DNA of 64,000 nt. Origin: Lepturacanthus savala. Taxonomy: Eukaryota; Chordata; Actinopteri; Scombriformes; Trichiuridae. The position numbers and the translations under genes are program-made. The stretch covers positions 19,842,356 through 19,906,355 of the forward strand of contig CM060470.1 in the NCBI GenBank assembly GCA_030544235.1, read 5' to 3'. The notes under the pieces were generated by a model. The model worked only from the letters and a program-made list of their open reading frames with translations, had not been told where the DNA came from and did no database searches. This document shows, piece after piece, positions 1 through 11,035 of the stretch (its first letter is position 1; every line of letters begins with the position of its first letter).

Positions 1-1
1 C

Positions 2-890
2 TGGTACCTCAATGGACAACTTATTCGCAAAAGCAAGAGATACAGACTCCGTTATGATGGTATTTACTACTTGGAGATCGTTGACATTAAATCATATGAT
101 TCAGGAGAAGTCAGGGTGGTTGCAGACAATCCTTTGGGCACAACTGAGCACACTGTGAAGCTTGAAATCCAACAAAAAGAGGATTTTAGATCTGTACTAC
201 GTCGTGCTCCAGAAACAAAGGCTGCAGAAGCTGCACATGAGCCTGGCAGAGTCGGATTTGATGTTGTGAAGGTCGATCGACCTGCTGAGGCTTCAGAGGA
301 GAGGGAAGTGGTTAAGCTGAAAAAGACACAAAGAATAGTTCGCGAGAAAAGCTCAGAGGAGTCAGAAGAGCTGAAGAGCAAGTTCAAGCGCAGGACAGAA
401 GAAGGTTTCTACGAGTCAATCTCTGCCGTGGAGTTCAAGTCTCGCAAGAAGGATGAGTCATATGAGGATTTACTGAAGAAGACAAAAGATGACCTGCTTC
501 ATCACCTGAAAGAGAAAGAAGAGGCTGAGAAGAAGAAGCTGGAGGAACAGGGCAAAGTGACCATCCCCACAATCAAACCAGAGAGGATTCCACTTTCTCC
601 CAGCATGGAAGCACCAAAGATCCTGGAACGCATCGCAAGCAAGACTGTTTCCCCAATGGATGAGGTCCGTTTCAGACTGAGAGTCGTCGGTAAACCAGAC
701 CCTGAGTGCCAGTGGTTCAAGAACGGCATTGAACTGGAGAAGTCTGACCGGATTTACTGGTACTGGCCTGAGGACCATGTGTGTGAACTGGTGATCAGAG
801 ATGTCACAGCAGAGGACTCTGCCAGCATCATGGTTAAAGCCTCTAATATTGCTGGGGAGTCTTCAAGCCATGCCTTCCTTTTGGTGCAAG
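2..890 (+). CDS. ttn: E1: titin, Ig end + charged linker + Ig (partial exon)
   Basis: The reading frame is already open at base 2, so the exon begins left of the window. It encodes the second half of an Ig domain (WYLNG to VKLEIQ, to about base 170), then a linker of about 140 residues rich in Lys and Glu (about 170-600). The linker contains RSVLRRAPE, SKFKRRTEEGFYESI and DESYEDLLKKTKDDLL and is probably helical. A full Ig domain follows (APKILERI to AFLLVQ, with KPDPECQWFKNG and YWYWPEDHVCELV). These motifs are characteristic of titin where the Z-disc region passes into the I-band. The exon ends in phase 1 at CAAG|GTATC. Confidence 0.95.
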
Positions 891-984
891 GTATCATCAC
901 TTCATACTAAATCTCACTAGTAGTGTCCCCTTGTCTTTATCTCAATTAATCTCACAGTTTCTATTCTTTTTTTCCCCTTGGCAG

Positions 985-1266
985 GCAAGGCAGCAATTAG
1001 CTTCACCCAAAACCTTGTGGACGCCACCGCCAACGAGAAGGACACCATTATAACTTTTGAGTGTGAAACCAACGAACCTTTTGTTAAAGTCAAATGGCTC
1101 AAGAACAATGTAGAAATCTTCTCTGGAGACAAATACAGAATGCACTCGGACAGAAAGGTCCATTTCCTGTCTGTACTGATGATTGAAATGAAGGACGATG
1201 CAGAATACACCTGTGTGACTGTAGAAGACGAGAACCTCAAAACAAGCGCAAGGCTCCATGTAGAAG
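985..1266 (+). CDS. ttn: E2: proximal Ig domain
   Basis: One Ig domain (ISFTQNLVDA to ARLHVE) with B-strand Cys (FECET), C-strand Trp (VKWLKNN) and F-strand EYTC. The exon is 282 nt, phase 1 to 1, between TTGGCAG| and GAAG|GTGAT. The ITFTQ-like opening fits the domain that follows the E1 linker in vertebrate titin. Confidence 0.94.
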
Positions 1267-1355
1267 GTGATCTTGCCTCCCGACCTCTTTCTGTTTTCTT
1301 AGGTTTTAAATGGGTGGACTGGTGGAAAATGTTCTTGATATAATTGTGATTTCAG

Positions 1356-1622
1356 GTGCTGCACTGGAGCTCATCAAACATTTGGAGGACACAGAGGTTC
1401 CTGAGACCTACGCTGGAGAGTTTGAGGTTGAGTTGTCTCGTGAGGACGCTGAGGGCAGCTGGTTTTTCGGAGACAAGGAGCTGTCTCCCAGCAGCAAATA
1501 CGTTATGAGCTCCCGCCGTGGAAGACACACCCTGTCCGTCAAGGACGTCAAGAAGGAGGACCAGGGAAAATATTCCTTTGTATGTGGAGATCTGAAGACC
1601 AGTGCCTCACTCAAGATGAAAT
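1356..1622 (+). CDS. ttn: E3: proximal Ig domain
   Basis: One Ig domain (LELIKHLEDTEV to ASLKMK), 267 nt, phase 1 to 1. The B-strand Cys is replaced (FEVEL), so no core disulfide is possible; the F strand reads KYSFVCG. RRGRHTLSVKDVKKEDQG matches the vertebrate titin version of this position closely. The acceptor follows TTTCAG; the donor is AAAT|GTAAG. Confidence 0.93.
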
Positions 1623-2066
1623 GTAAGCAAATTATGTAGGAGAGAATATTTTCCCAGTATAGATAAAATACCCCTTACAGAGAAAAGAGTCCCATGTGTG
1701 GGAAGGTCTTGGTGTTGTGTGAGGCACAATGACCCACTCACTGCACACACATCCAACCAACACAATGGCTTTGGTTAGTGCTACACAAGTCTTATTATAG
1801 AACAGTTTAGAAAATGCCAGCAACTCTTAAACTTATAGTCTATCTGATTCTTCTGGTCTCGAAAAAACAGCAACAGAATTGTACATTCTCTGATTGGGTG
1901 TTTTTTAAATGTAGTGCTTGTAGTTCTCAGTAAAAAGAACCTTTTAATGAGTTGAAGATTTCTAACCTGTTAGTGACTCTTTTCCATTTGGTGGCACGTT
2001 GTTTTTTCAGTCATTGGTAGCTGTTGATGTTTAATTAAATAATAATGATGGTTTCTCTACCTTTAG
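1623..2066 (+). other. intron E3/E4 (444 bp)
   Basis: AT-rich intron with no coding exon or clear repeat seen. Confidence 0.7.
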
Positions 2067-2339
2067 TGCGTCCAGTGACCCTGATGCAGCCACTGACAGA
2101 CCTCACAGTGTGTGAGGGAGACATCGCTCAGCTGGAGGTCAGGTTCTCTCAGGAGAACGTTGAGGGAACCTGGATGAAGAATGGCCAGGCCATCTCCGCC
2201 TCAGACCGCGTCCACATCGTCATTGACAAACTGGTCCACAAGCTGCTGGTGGAGAATATCAGCAGAGACGACGCAGCGTCCTACTCCTTCGTGGTTCCTG
2301 CCCAGGACATTTCCACTTCTTGCAAACTCAGTGTTCAGA
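2067..2339 (+). CDS. ttn: E4: proximal Ig domain
   Basis: Ig domain (VTLMQPLTDLTVCEGD to CKLSVQ), 273 nt, phase 1 to 1. The core Trp is present (GTWMKNG). Both usual disulfide positions lack Cys (LEVRF, SYSFVV). DRVHIVIDK is a titin-specific stretch. Acceptor CTTTAG|, donor CAGA|GTAAG. Confidence 0.93.
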
Positions 2340-2424
2340 GTAAGAGGCTGTGGTTATTTTATCTGAGTTGTATATTCCAACAGTAATTTAATCTGCCCAT
2401 TAATATGAGTTCTTGTCTAACTTA

Positions 2425-2890
2425 AAATGTCAAACATGCAACCCTGGGGCCAGAACCGGTCTGCTAACAGGTCCAGTCCAGTCCACTGGTTGACTGTACA
2501 AAGTGTTACATAAAACTCTAAATTTAAATAGTAATGTAAATATTTATAATGTATTTATTTACATAAAAAGAATGGGAGAAGTGTGTAGGTGCTATCTGGT
2601 ACAGTTAGTTGTTAGTAGTTTCTTTTATTTCATGTTTTTTGGTCTTGATTTTAGTCAATTTAGTCTTTTGTTTTTTAAGAAACTGACACATTTTTAACAA
2701 ATTGATATAAATCAGGAAAATAACTTGAATTAAGTTAAATCTTCTGACATCAGAATAACTTAACCCTTTTCATTATTGGTTTAATTGTGTCATTTTCACT
2801 TACTGATTTCATTTTTGCAGTGTATACATTTATTTTTACTAGTCTGGGCCACTTGGGATCAAATTTCATTGTGTGGCCCATGAACTAAAT
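2425..2890. mobile_element. remnant of a dispersed fish DNA repeat
   Basis: In intron E4/E5, the stretch from TCAAACATGCAACCCTGGGG, through a GGTCCAGTCC-type motif, to GTGTGGCCCATGAACTAAA resembles a family dispersed in teleost genomes. This is from memory of the motif, not a search. It is heavily decayed and no target-site duplication is visible. The rest of intron 2340-3032 is AT-rich with nothing else seen. Confidence 0.4.
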
Positions 2891-3032
2891 TCCTGATCTA
2901 ATCTATATTTAGAATTAGAAGCATCATTAGGTTTGATCAATCTAGAGCATACTCATTTCTAAACATTATTAGAATGCTTTGAACCCATATTTTTGTGTTT
3001 TCACCTTTAATAATTTTATCTGTTCTTTGCAG

Positions 3033-3296
3033 CCATTGATATTGTTGGGCCCCTGAAGGACGTGTCCTCCATTGAAGGCACCAAAGCTGTTCTAGAAGCT
3101 AAGATCTCTGCTCAGGACATCAGCTCAGTCAAATGGTATCACAATGACAAGCTGCTGATGCCCACTGACAGAATCCAGATCGTCACGAAAGGATCCAAGC
3201 AGCGCCTTGTGTTCTCCAGGAGCTTCGCCTCTGATGAGGGACGCTACAAACTGGTGGTCGGCAAGGTTGACACCAGCTGTAGTCTGACTGTCGAAA
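3033..3296 (+). CDS. ttn: E5: proximal Ig domain
   Basis: Ig domain (IDIVGPLKDVSSIEGTKAVL to CSLTVE), 264 nt, phase 1 to 1. B-strand Cys is replaced by Ala (LEAKI) and the F strand reads RYKLVV, so there is no disulfide; Trp is present (VKWYHND). Acceptor TTTGCAG|, donor AAA|GTAAG. Confidence 0.93.
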
Positions 3297-3464
3297 GTAA
3301 GATTTACTGTTTTTGATACTGCAATGAAAATTATTATTATTAGTTTTTAATAAAGTTTTGTCTGTTAATATTTGTATTGTATTTGAAGAATGTACACTCA
3401 CTGTTCATTAAGAAATTACAATCTCTCCCAGTTTAATATTCTAACCATGCTGATGTTGTTACAG

Positions 3465-3725
3465 AGGTTCACATTGTAAAGCACATGGAGGACAAAGTGT
3501 GCTCAGAGTCCCAGAATGTCACTTTCAATGTTGAAGTTTCTCATGATGGTATCGAGCCGGTCTGGACCTTGAAAAACCAGCAGCTCAAACCTGGACTCAA
3601 ATACAAGATGCAGTCAAAGGGCAAGGAACACTCCCTGATGATCATCGACGCCATGAAGGATGTGGAGGGACAGTACATGTTCCATGCTGGTGAAAAGACG
3701 TCCAGCGCTCAGCTCACTGTATCTG
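3465..3725 (+). CDS. ttn: E6: proximal Ig domain
   Basis: Ig domain (VHIVKHMEDKVCSESQNVTF to AQLTVS), 261 nt, phase 1 to 1. It lacks both core cysteines (FNVEV, QYMFHAG) and keeps Trp (PVWTLKN). Acceptor TTACAG|, donor TCTG|GTACG. Confidence 0.92.
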
Positions 3726-5047
3726 GTACGTCCATTGATGTTTACTTCAGACTGAAGCCTGAAGTAAGCCAAATCCTATTGTTTTGCCCATATGTGACCT
3801 GTAGATCTTTTAATGGAGGTCTGAACGACACAGATCCATTTTTTTTTCAAATGCAACCCAGGCCACTTGGATATGTTTTAAAACCGATACATATCTGATT
3901 TATTGACATATGACTTCAGTCTGAAAGACTAGGTCATGTTTTTCTGACCTACACTTCATTACAAGTGAGAATCATCACAATTCTGCGCTAAAGTAGGCAG
4001 AAGCGGGAAGAAAGCAACAAACATGGCCATAAACCCTTGCTCTTTTCTTTGTTAATCTCCTCCTTAAAAAGAATATGTTTTGCATGTGCTGGTTCTAGTA
4101 GGACAGCAACTTTGAAAATGCCAGATACGGTACAGTGCTCTCACTGCTTGTGACCTTGCAGTGTCTTCCAATGTGCATGCAGGACACTTTTTGGGGGCAT
4201 TTGAAGTTCACACTGAAGATCACATACAAGTCACATTTGTATATGTGAACAACTTACAAAAAAATTGGATTACAGGAAAATCTGAATTGATCATTAAACC
4301 CTGCAGTCTGATCATAGCCCTAGACAGTTTTAAGTTTTGTCATTGAGAAAATTGAGTATTGAATTGAATCTATACATCTAAAGTGCCTAAACCTTTAGCA
4401 CAGTACTGTATATATGAATAAGATGGTAGAATAAAGGGATGTAATGGTACATTTATTCATCTCAAATTGTCAATAAACATCTTTCTTGATTTGGTATGCA
4501 AGCTTATGGATATATGCGAGCCAACTTAGCTAAGTTAGTCTGGTTCCTCTTGCTCATATAGTGTCGCTACAGCCAGTATAGGAGCATGATGGTTTCCTTG
4601 TTAAGTTCAGAGAAAATGGAGAAGGATTAGTGGCTGAAATGAAAAGTCTGTAAACTTGTTCTGGCTATGAGTCGTTTATGAGGACACACCAGGCAGATAA
4701 AATATAAGAGGTAGTATTATAGTAAAAAAAATGAAGATTCCACAGACAAGTAGTAATGTTTTTCTTTTCCACTGCAGCACAACCAGTTCCAGTAAAAGTT
4801 TTTAAAATGAGCCATTTTTGGATGTTCACTTTTTTCGAAATATAGGTCCAAAAATTTTTCTAACTTTCTTGACCCCAAAACCGAGAACATGCCAAACAGT
4901 GGATTTTGTCTAACTGTTACACCCCTAGTAGACAAATAATTTTTGACATAGAATTTTGTCATTTAGTGTCACCTAAACATGTTGGAATTCTCATGTTGCA
5001 TATGACCCACAACCATAAAAAACAATGCTTCCCTGTGCTTCCACCAG
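3726..5047 (+). other. intron E6/E7 (1,322 bp) with probable DNA-transposon remnant
   Basis: Between about 3805 and 4330 the sequence (TCTGAACGACACAGATCC, CCACTTGGATATG, CAATTCTGCGCTAAAGTAGG, ending TCTGATCATAGCCCTA) reads like a decayed miniature DNA transposon of a type common in teleosts. This is recognition by eye only. Short open frames here do not look like titin. No exon was seen in the remainder. Confidence 0.4.
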
Positions 5048-5308
5048 GTGGAGCCATCACTCGTCCCCTACAGGACGTGACTGTGGCAGAGTCTCAGACA
5101 GCAATGCTGGAGTGTGAAGTCGCCAACGCCAAAACTGAGGGCAAGTGGCTTAAAGCTGGTCAGACTGTCGACTTCAATGAGAATGTGGTGAGCGAGGTGA
5201 ATGGAACCATCAGACGCCTCATCATCGCCATCACCAGGCCTCAGGATGTTGCAGAGTACACCTACCAGGTGGCCAACTCCAAAACGACTGCTAACCTCAG
5301 AGTGGAAG
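5048..5308 (+). CDS. ttn: E7: proximal Ig domain
   Basis: Ig domain (GGAITRPLQDVTVAESQ to ANLRVE), 261 nt, phase 1 to 1. B-strand Cys is present (LECEV) but the F strand reads EYTYQV. The opening matches vertebrate titin AGGAISKPL. Acceptor TCCACCAG|, donor GAAG|GTCAG. Confidence 0.93.
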
Positions 5309-6099
5309 GTCAGTGTCTGCTTCTCACATATTTACAGTGTCTGTATTATTATACAACTCAGATATACAGGGCAGTTTCCAAGATAATTCTCAGCATCACA
5401 ATAAAAAACAAGATACTAGATTTCAGTGGACTTTTACCCTTTTATGTAGGAAACAGTTTAACAGTCATTTAAAGCGGCCGAAGTATTCCTTTGATGCATG
5501 TCTCTCCCATCACTTCCTGTTTGGCTACTGTATAATAAATGTTATAATAAATAACATAGGTCTTACTCCAAGATGTGTTCACAGACCCTCAGGAAATCCC
5601 AACACTATCAGCTAACAGAACAGAATCTGGGCCTAAACTCATTTATTTATAGACACATAGCATAGACATAACAGTAACATGCCCAGGTTGTTACACTATA
5701 TGGAAAAAAGGACAACATAAGACATTTATCATGAGTCTATCAACATAATTTCAAAACTGATATGCAGATTGACATCCAAACTTTCAACATAAATTATAGC
5801 CCTTTTCTTACAACTGTATTTGCATGCCTCTCCTTATCTCAATGTATGTCCATGTCTTACCCAATGTACCATTTGTCTATTAAGACTATGCAACAGTCAG
5901 ACACACCCTCATTTGGCCAAACATGAAAAATCTACTAAAGCGTCCACTTTTCTATAGGAATATATACTTCTCTGGGCACTACACTAGTGTTCTGAAAATA
6001 ATAGTGATTAATTGAAATTGATGAAGAAACATTAAGACACACAAATAGAGTTCCCTGAAAGAAAAAAAAGTAAAATGAGTTGTGTATTCCCTCCTCTAG
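5309..6099 (+). other. intron E7/E8 (791 bp)
   Basis: AT-rich. No exon, RNA gene or clear repeat seen. Confidence 0.6.
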
Positions 6100-6363
6100 C
6101 TGTGAAGATCAAGAAAACAATGAGGAACCAGACTGTGACAGAGACCCAGGAGGCAGTGTTCACGCTGGAGCTCACCCACAGTGATGTGAAAGGAGCCCAG
6201 TGGATCAGGAACGGCGTGGAGCTCCACAACAGTGACAAGTACGAGATGAAGTGTGAAGGCACCATCCACACGCTGAGGGTCAAGAACTGCAACACACAGG
6301 ACGAGACTGTTTATTCCTTCAAGCTGGGAAAACTGTCTGCAAATGCAAGGCTCAGTGTAGAGA
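6100..6363 (+). CDS. ttn: E8: proximal Ig domain
   Basis: Ig domain (VKIKKTMRNQTVTETQEAVF to ARLSVE), 264 nt, phase 1 to 1. No B-strand Cys (FTLEL) and no F-strand Cys (VYSFKLG); Trp is present (AQWIRNGVEL). Acceptor CCTCTAG|, donor GAGA|GTGAG. Confidence 0.93.
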
Positions 6364-6489
6364 GTGAGTATCAATGACTTCTTGTAATAAAAATGTTTGA
6401 ATTAAGGTGTAATTCTGTATTCTTTTTTCTATTCTTTTAAACCTTTATTTAGAAACTTTATAACTTTTCTCTGCAACTTGTTTTTGCAG

Positions 6490-6750
6490 CGATCAAGATT
6501 GTAAAGAAGATAAAGGACGTGACGTCACTGTCAGACAGCACCGCCTCCTTTGAGATGAGTCTATCACATGACAACATCCCTGTCACCTGGATGCATAATG
6601 GTGTGCCACTGAAGTCCAGTGAGAAGTGTAAGATTTTGACAGAGAGGAAAGCGCATAAACTGATCCTGCAGAACATCGACACCAGTAACGCAGGAGAGTA
6701 CACCGCCGTGGTTGGACATCTACAGTGCAGTGCCATGCTGACTGTGGAGG
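6490..6750 (+). CDS. ttn: E9: proximal Ig domain
   Basis: Ig domain (IKIVKKIKDVTSLSDS to AMLTVE), 261 nt, phase 1 to 1. It lacks both disulfide cysteines (FEMSL, EYTAVVG). Close in sequence to E8 and E10 in linker and F-strand style. Acceptor TTTGCAG|, donor GAGG|GTACG. Confidence 0.93.
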
Positions 6751-7356
6751 GTACGTTATGCTTTATTACATATTATTATTAATAATAAAACAATTATTAA
6801 AAACAGGAATAGCAGAAAATGTATTAATTTTAATTTACTTTGTAAAAAAAATTCCAAATTTTGTGTTTTTTAATATGTAATTGCATTTGATACATTTGCA
6901 AATGATACATTTCATATGTAAATTAAATATATACACTACAGTTCAACAATTTTAGAACACACATTTTTACATTTCTATTGTTATTATTGTTTTAAACAGT
7001 GTAATTCCAATGAATACCTTATAGATTTATTAGACCCCTATATATACTTTACTGTATATATGACAGGAGAAAGTGTATTAATACTGCCCCATGTTTAAAA
7101 AACACTCAATCCACAGAGAAACATACACAGCCTGTATTCTGAAAATGTGAACCCCATGATTTAGACCTAGTTAGTCAGGATTCAACCTACAGCAGGATAA
7201 TCCACATTGTACCTCTGGGCTGTCAGATCATCATCTGTCAGATGATGAATTTTAATAAAGACTGAAAAATCAAGGTTTTCTAAAACGTTTGACCGTGTTT
7301 ATATATACAAATTAGTAATCTGAGTCATTTATATGTGTTGTGTTTGTCTCTTGCAG
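6751..7356 (+). other. intron E9/E10 (606 bp)
   Basis: Very AT-rich. A TATACACTACAGTTCAA motif near 6930 resembles a terminus of a common fish DNA transposon, but no second end is visible. No exon seen. Confidence 0.45.
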
Positions 7357-7617
7357 CTTTGCGAGTCACCAAGTCTTTGAAGAGCATTCAGATCCCTGAG
7401 ACCCAGGTGGCCACGTTTGAGTGTGAAGTTTCTCACTTCAACGTGCCATCCACCTGGCTGAAGGACGGCGTAGAGATCGAGATGAGTGAAAAGTTCAGGA
7501 TTGTTGTTCAGGGGAAACTCCACCAGCTGAAGATCATGAACACTAGCAAGAGCGACTCTGCAGAGTACACTTTCATCTGCGGGAACGACCGAGTGTCTGC
7601 AACCCTGACTGTTAACC
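7357..7617 (+). CDS. ttn: E10: proximal Ig domain
   Basis: Ig domain (LRVTKSLKSIQIPETQVATF to ATLTVN), 261 nt, phase 1 to 1. B-strand FECEV, Trp in STWLKDG, F strand EYTFICG (the Cys is shifted by two). FNVPSTWLKDGVEIEMSEKF is almost unchanged from tetrapod titin. Acceptor TTGCAG|, donor AACC|GTAAG. Confidence 0.94.
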
Positions 7618-8049
7618 GTAAGATAAAATTCACATCAAATATCATCAAATATCCAAAATAACATCTGAGCTGAAACTGAGTTGAAACTAAATTCGGCAGC
7701 AAAATTGAAAAAATGTTTCATTACATTAAATGTTTTTGTTTTTTGTTTTTTGTTTTTTTAATTTGATGCTTGGAAGATTTTGTTCAATTATGACAATTTT
7801 ATATATATATTTTAGTATAGTATATGGCTTTTTTTTGCCTTTATTTTATAGTACAGTACTATTTATAGATCCAGACAACAATAGTAAAAGAAGACAAATA
7901 CAAACAGGAATTGTCTTGTACCTTTTGGGCAAAACAGGTTATACATAAACAACAGTGTCCACTGTCCTTTCTCTAAGTGACAGTTTATTTAATCCAGATT
8001 TAGAAGCCTACATATATATTTTTGTACTGAAGTTCATTTTCTTTTTCAG
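7618..8049 (+). other. intron E10/E11 (432 bp)
   Basis: T-rich intron with poly-T runs near 7740-7760. Nothing else supported. Confidence 0.6.
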
Positions 8050-8310
8050 CTATCCTGATCACCTCCATGTTGAAGGACCTGAACGCTCAGGAGAAAGACA
8101 GCATCACCTTCGAGGTCACCGTCAACTATGAGGGAATCACCTACAAGTGGCTGAAGAACGGCGTGGAAGTGAAGTCGTCAGACAGATGTCAAGTCCGCAG
8201 CAAGCAGCTCACGCACTCGCTCACCATAAGAAACGTTCACTTTGGAGATGGAGGGGAGTACCAATTTGTGACCGGATCCTCAAGCACCTCTGCTAACCTG
8301 TTTGTCGAAG
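8050..8310 (+). CDS. ttn: E11: proximal Ig domain
   Basis: Ig domain (ILITSMLKDLNAQEKDSITF to ANLFVE), 261 nt, phase 1 to 1. No core Cys pair (FEVTV, EYQFVTG). VNYEGITYKWLKNGVE is strongly titin-like. Acceptor TTTCAG|, donor GAAG|GTAAC. Confidence 0.93.
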
Positions 8311-8447
8311 GTAACTTCATGCTGTAATTGTCAGGAGTTACATATCAAAAATATGCACCAAAGGAGTTCAGAAAATGGCGAAAAAAACAATCGTAGTATT
8401 ATTTCTCGCATATCAACCTTTGTTTCTTTTTTTCGTTTCTTTCTTAG

Positions 8448-8592
8448 CTCGTGTGATTGAATTCACAAAGAAAATCAAGGACATCAAAATCACAGAGAAG
8501 AAGAAGGCGATTTTTGAATGTGAGGTTTCTGAACCAAATGTCCAGGTGATCTGGATGAAGGATGGTCAGGAGCTGAACACGTCTGAGGAAAA
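8448..8592 (+). CDS. ttn: E12: first half of a split Ig domain
   Basis: 145 nt encoding ARVIEFTKKIKDIKITEKKK through MKDGQELNTSEE, with B-strand FECEV and Trp in VIWMKDG. It ends inside the domain in phase 2 (GAAAA|GTATG). The domain continues in E13, so neither half-exon can be skipped alone without breaking the frame. Confidence 0.9.
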
Positions 8593-8717
8593 GTATGTTA
8601 GTTTTTATAAAACATGATTAAAACCTCTACTCTTCAATTGGTCAGTTTCAAGCATAAATTAACAGAAGGATTTTACAGGGTTAAAACTGGGCTGAAATTC
8701 TTCTTTGTTGTATACAG

Positions 8718-8886
8718 ATACGTTGTGTCAGCAGAGAAGTACATTCACCGCCTGATGATCCAGACCGTTCGTGTGTCTGATGCTGGCGAGTATTCAGTGG
8801 TGGCAGGATCAAGCATCTCCAAGGCCCAGCTGATCGTGGAGGGTCGTGACATCAGGATCTCTGAACCCGCTGAGAGAGAAATCACG
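8718..8886 (+). CDS. ttn: E13: second half of Ig domain, start of next
   Basis: 169 nt. It starts in phase 2 after TATACAG and completes the E12 domain (YVVSAEKYIHRLMIQ to LIVEGRD). It then begins another Ig domain (IRISEPAEREIT) and ends in phase 0 at ATCACG|GTGAT. GEYSVVAG lacks the F-strand Cys. E12-E14 total 546 nt, keeping the frame only as a set. Confidence 0.88.
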
Positions 8887-9278
8887 GTGATAATAATAAT
8901 AATTTAAACCAGAGTTACAGTTTTACAGCAGAATGATCCTTTGTTTGGATCCAGGAATACAAAGAAGTTTTTGAAAAGGCATGGAATTTTACCATAGATC
9001 CAAGTAGCTAAGTTAAAAGTGGCTTCAAACATTTGGGCAGCTGGGATTCAAATTTTATATTTATCAACTATAAATAAGTTAAACTATCATAAGTATAAAC
9101 AATAAGATTAAATAAGTGTGATGGTTATTTCAAGAGTTGAATTATCTCAATATAGTAAAATATGCCAAAAGCCCACAAATAATTGAAAATAAAAAATTCT
9201 CAAAAATAAGTGTAACAATATAAAATCCTGTTTACATTTATGACTCCTAATATCTGGTTTTGATGCTTTCTACTGCAG
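8887..9278 (+). other. intron E13/E14 (392 bp)
   Basis: AT-rich, phase-0 intron inside an Ig domain, starting GTGATAATAAT. No further feature seen. Confidence 0.6.
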
Positions 9279-9510
9279 GTTCTGGAGAAACACAGAGCGA
9301 CCTTTGAGTTTGAGGTGAATGAGGATGATGTGGAGGGTCACTGGCTGAAGAACGGAGTGGAGATCCAGTTCTCAGGGGAGGAGAGGTTCAATTATGTGGC
9401 CATTAGGAAACACCACCGCCTCACCATCTCTGAGACCTACAGGGATGATGCTGGAGAGTACACCTTCATTGCCGGAAAAAACAGGAGCACCATGCACCTC
9501 AGAGTCAACC
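9279..9510 (+). CDS. ttn: E14: rest of Ig domain begun in E13
   Basis: 232 nt from VLEKHRATFEFEV to HLRVN, phase 0 to 1. VNEDDVEGHWLKNGVEI is characteristic of titin. The B strand reads FEFEV and the F strand EYTFIAG, so there is no disulfide. Acceptor CTGCAG|, donor AACC|GTAAG. Confidence 0.9.
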
Positions 9511-10036
9511 GTAAGACCAGAGACCAACCTTCTCAAATGCTAAACACTTAAATTAAGTTTGTCCTTTTTACTAAATGACCAGACACATCCCTTGCAGTCT
9601 AACTATGGAACACCAAAACCTTTTCATACTAGTTTATAACAATAAGTATGATTTCTTACTCTAAATATTGATCTGAAGCTGAATTCTGAGGCTGTTATGT
9701 AAATTGTTAATAATATATAATTGTTAATATAATATATCAATTATAACAACTTCAAAATTCCTATCTTATATCTATATCAGTCTTGAAATACAAACTGACA
9801 AGCCCCGTTCCATTTTTAGTCAAACTCCACCTACTTCCACATTAAGCCCCATCCATTCCAGATACAGATACATATAACGTATATGGTGGAACAGCTTCAC
9901 TCTCATATCCCTAATAATAGGACTGATTAGAATCGATTTATTACACTATGCGTATTTTAATTAGATATTATAATTTGGTTATAATTGTTTTATTCTTTCT
10001 CATTCTCGCTAACTCATTATTTTCTCTCTCTAACAG
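9511..10036 (+). other. intron E14/E15 (526 bp)
   Basis: AT-rich with a clear polypyrimidine tract before the acceptor. No other feature supported. Confidence 0.6.
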
Positions 10037-10321
10037 TCCCAGAACCCCCTCAGATCCTCCGCCACATGGAGCCCCAGTCGGTGGAGGCCGGTAAACCAGC
10101 ACGGTTCTCGGTGCAGGTGAGTGGCGTTCCCCAGCCTCAGGTCTCCTGGTACAAGAATTCCCAGGCTCTGTCTCCAGGCTTCAAGTGCAAGTTCCTCCAC
10201 GATGGCAACGAGCACACGCTGCTGCTGATTGAAGTCTTCCCAGAGGATGCTGCCGTCTACAACTGCGAGGCCAAGAATGACTACGGCACTGCCACAAGCA
10301 CCGCTGCACTCAACGTGGAAG
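10037..10321 (+). CDS. ttn: E15: proximal Ig domain
   Basis: Ig domain (PEPPQILRHMEPQSVEAGKP to AALNVE), 285 nt, phase 1 to 1. F-strand Cys is present (VYNCEAKNDYG) but B strand is FSVQV. KFLHDGNEHTLLLIE and FPEDAAVY match vertebrate titin closely. Acceptor CTAACAG|, donor GAAG|GTAAA. Confidence 0.94.
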
Positions 10322-10403
10322 GTAAAAAAGGATACTTTACAAATAGTGGATTATTCCATGTCAACACCAGAACATGTAAATTCAGGTTTTATTTATTTTT
10401 CAG

Positions 10404-10529
10404 TGTCAGAGGTGGTTTCGCCAGATTCAGCTGCTCCTGCAGCCCCGCCTATCATCATCTCACCCATCGTCAGCACCTCAGCTCAAGAGGGAGAGCCAGC
10501 TCGCTTCCAGTGCAGAGTCCGTGGAGATG
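10404..10529 (+). CDS. ttn: E16: Pro-rich linker and first strands of an Ig domain
   Basis: 126 nt encoding VSEVVSPDSAAPAAPP and then IIISPIVSTSAQEGEPARFQ up to the B-strand CRVRGD. Phase 1 to 1, ending GATG|GTCAG. The domain is finished in E17, with the same exon split as in tetrapod titin. Confidence 0.9.
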
Positions 10530-10846
10530 GTCAGAAAACAAAACTTAATTAAAGCTGCTATAATCAATATTTCTATAATAAAAATGTACTTTTTGTATTA
10601 CAATGACAAAATGTCATTGTGTATTATGTTGTGTGTGGATTATAGTGATAAACTGCAGAGAATTATAATTGGCTTAAAAGTAAATTTGTATTTTTCTGGT
10701 TCACTATCTGCACTCTCATAGCATAGAGAAAAAAAAAAGCTTTAAAAAGCTAATGTCATGTGTCACAATTCCCCAAAGCTGAACTCAGTGTGAAAAAAAC
10801 TATAAGGTACAAAATTACTGATTGCTTCTCTTTTGTCTCTGTTCAG
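10530..10846 (+). other. intron E16/E17 (317 bp)
   Basis: AT-rich intron inside an Ig domain; poly-A run near 10728. Nothing else seen. Confidence 0.6.
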
Positions 10847-11035
10847 ATGTAAAGATCTGCTGGTTCCACAAGGACAAGGAGATCAAGCAGTCTGAATTCT
10901 TCAGGATGTCTCAATTTGATGACAGCTGTCAGCTGGAGATCTCCAGGGTCTATTCTGAAGACGAGGGCGAGTACAAATTCATGGCCACAAACAATGCTGG
11001 ATCTGCATCCTGCACTGCCACCCTCACAATGGACG
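10847..11035 (+). CDS. ttn: E17: second part of split Ig domain
   Basis: 189 nt (VKICWFHKDKEIKQSEFFRM to TATLTMD), phase 1 to 1. Core Trp ICWFHKD, F strand EYKFMATNNAG without Cys. Acceptor TGTTCAG|, donor GACG|GTGAG. This is the last constitutive-looking proximal Ig exon before the alternative block E18-E21. Confidence 0.92.
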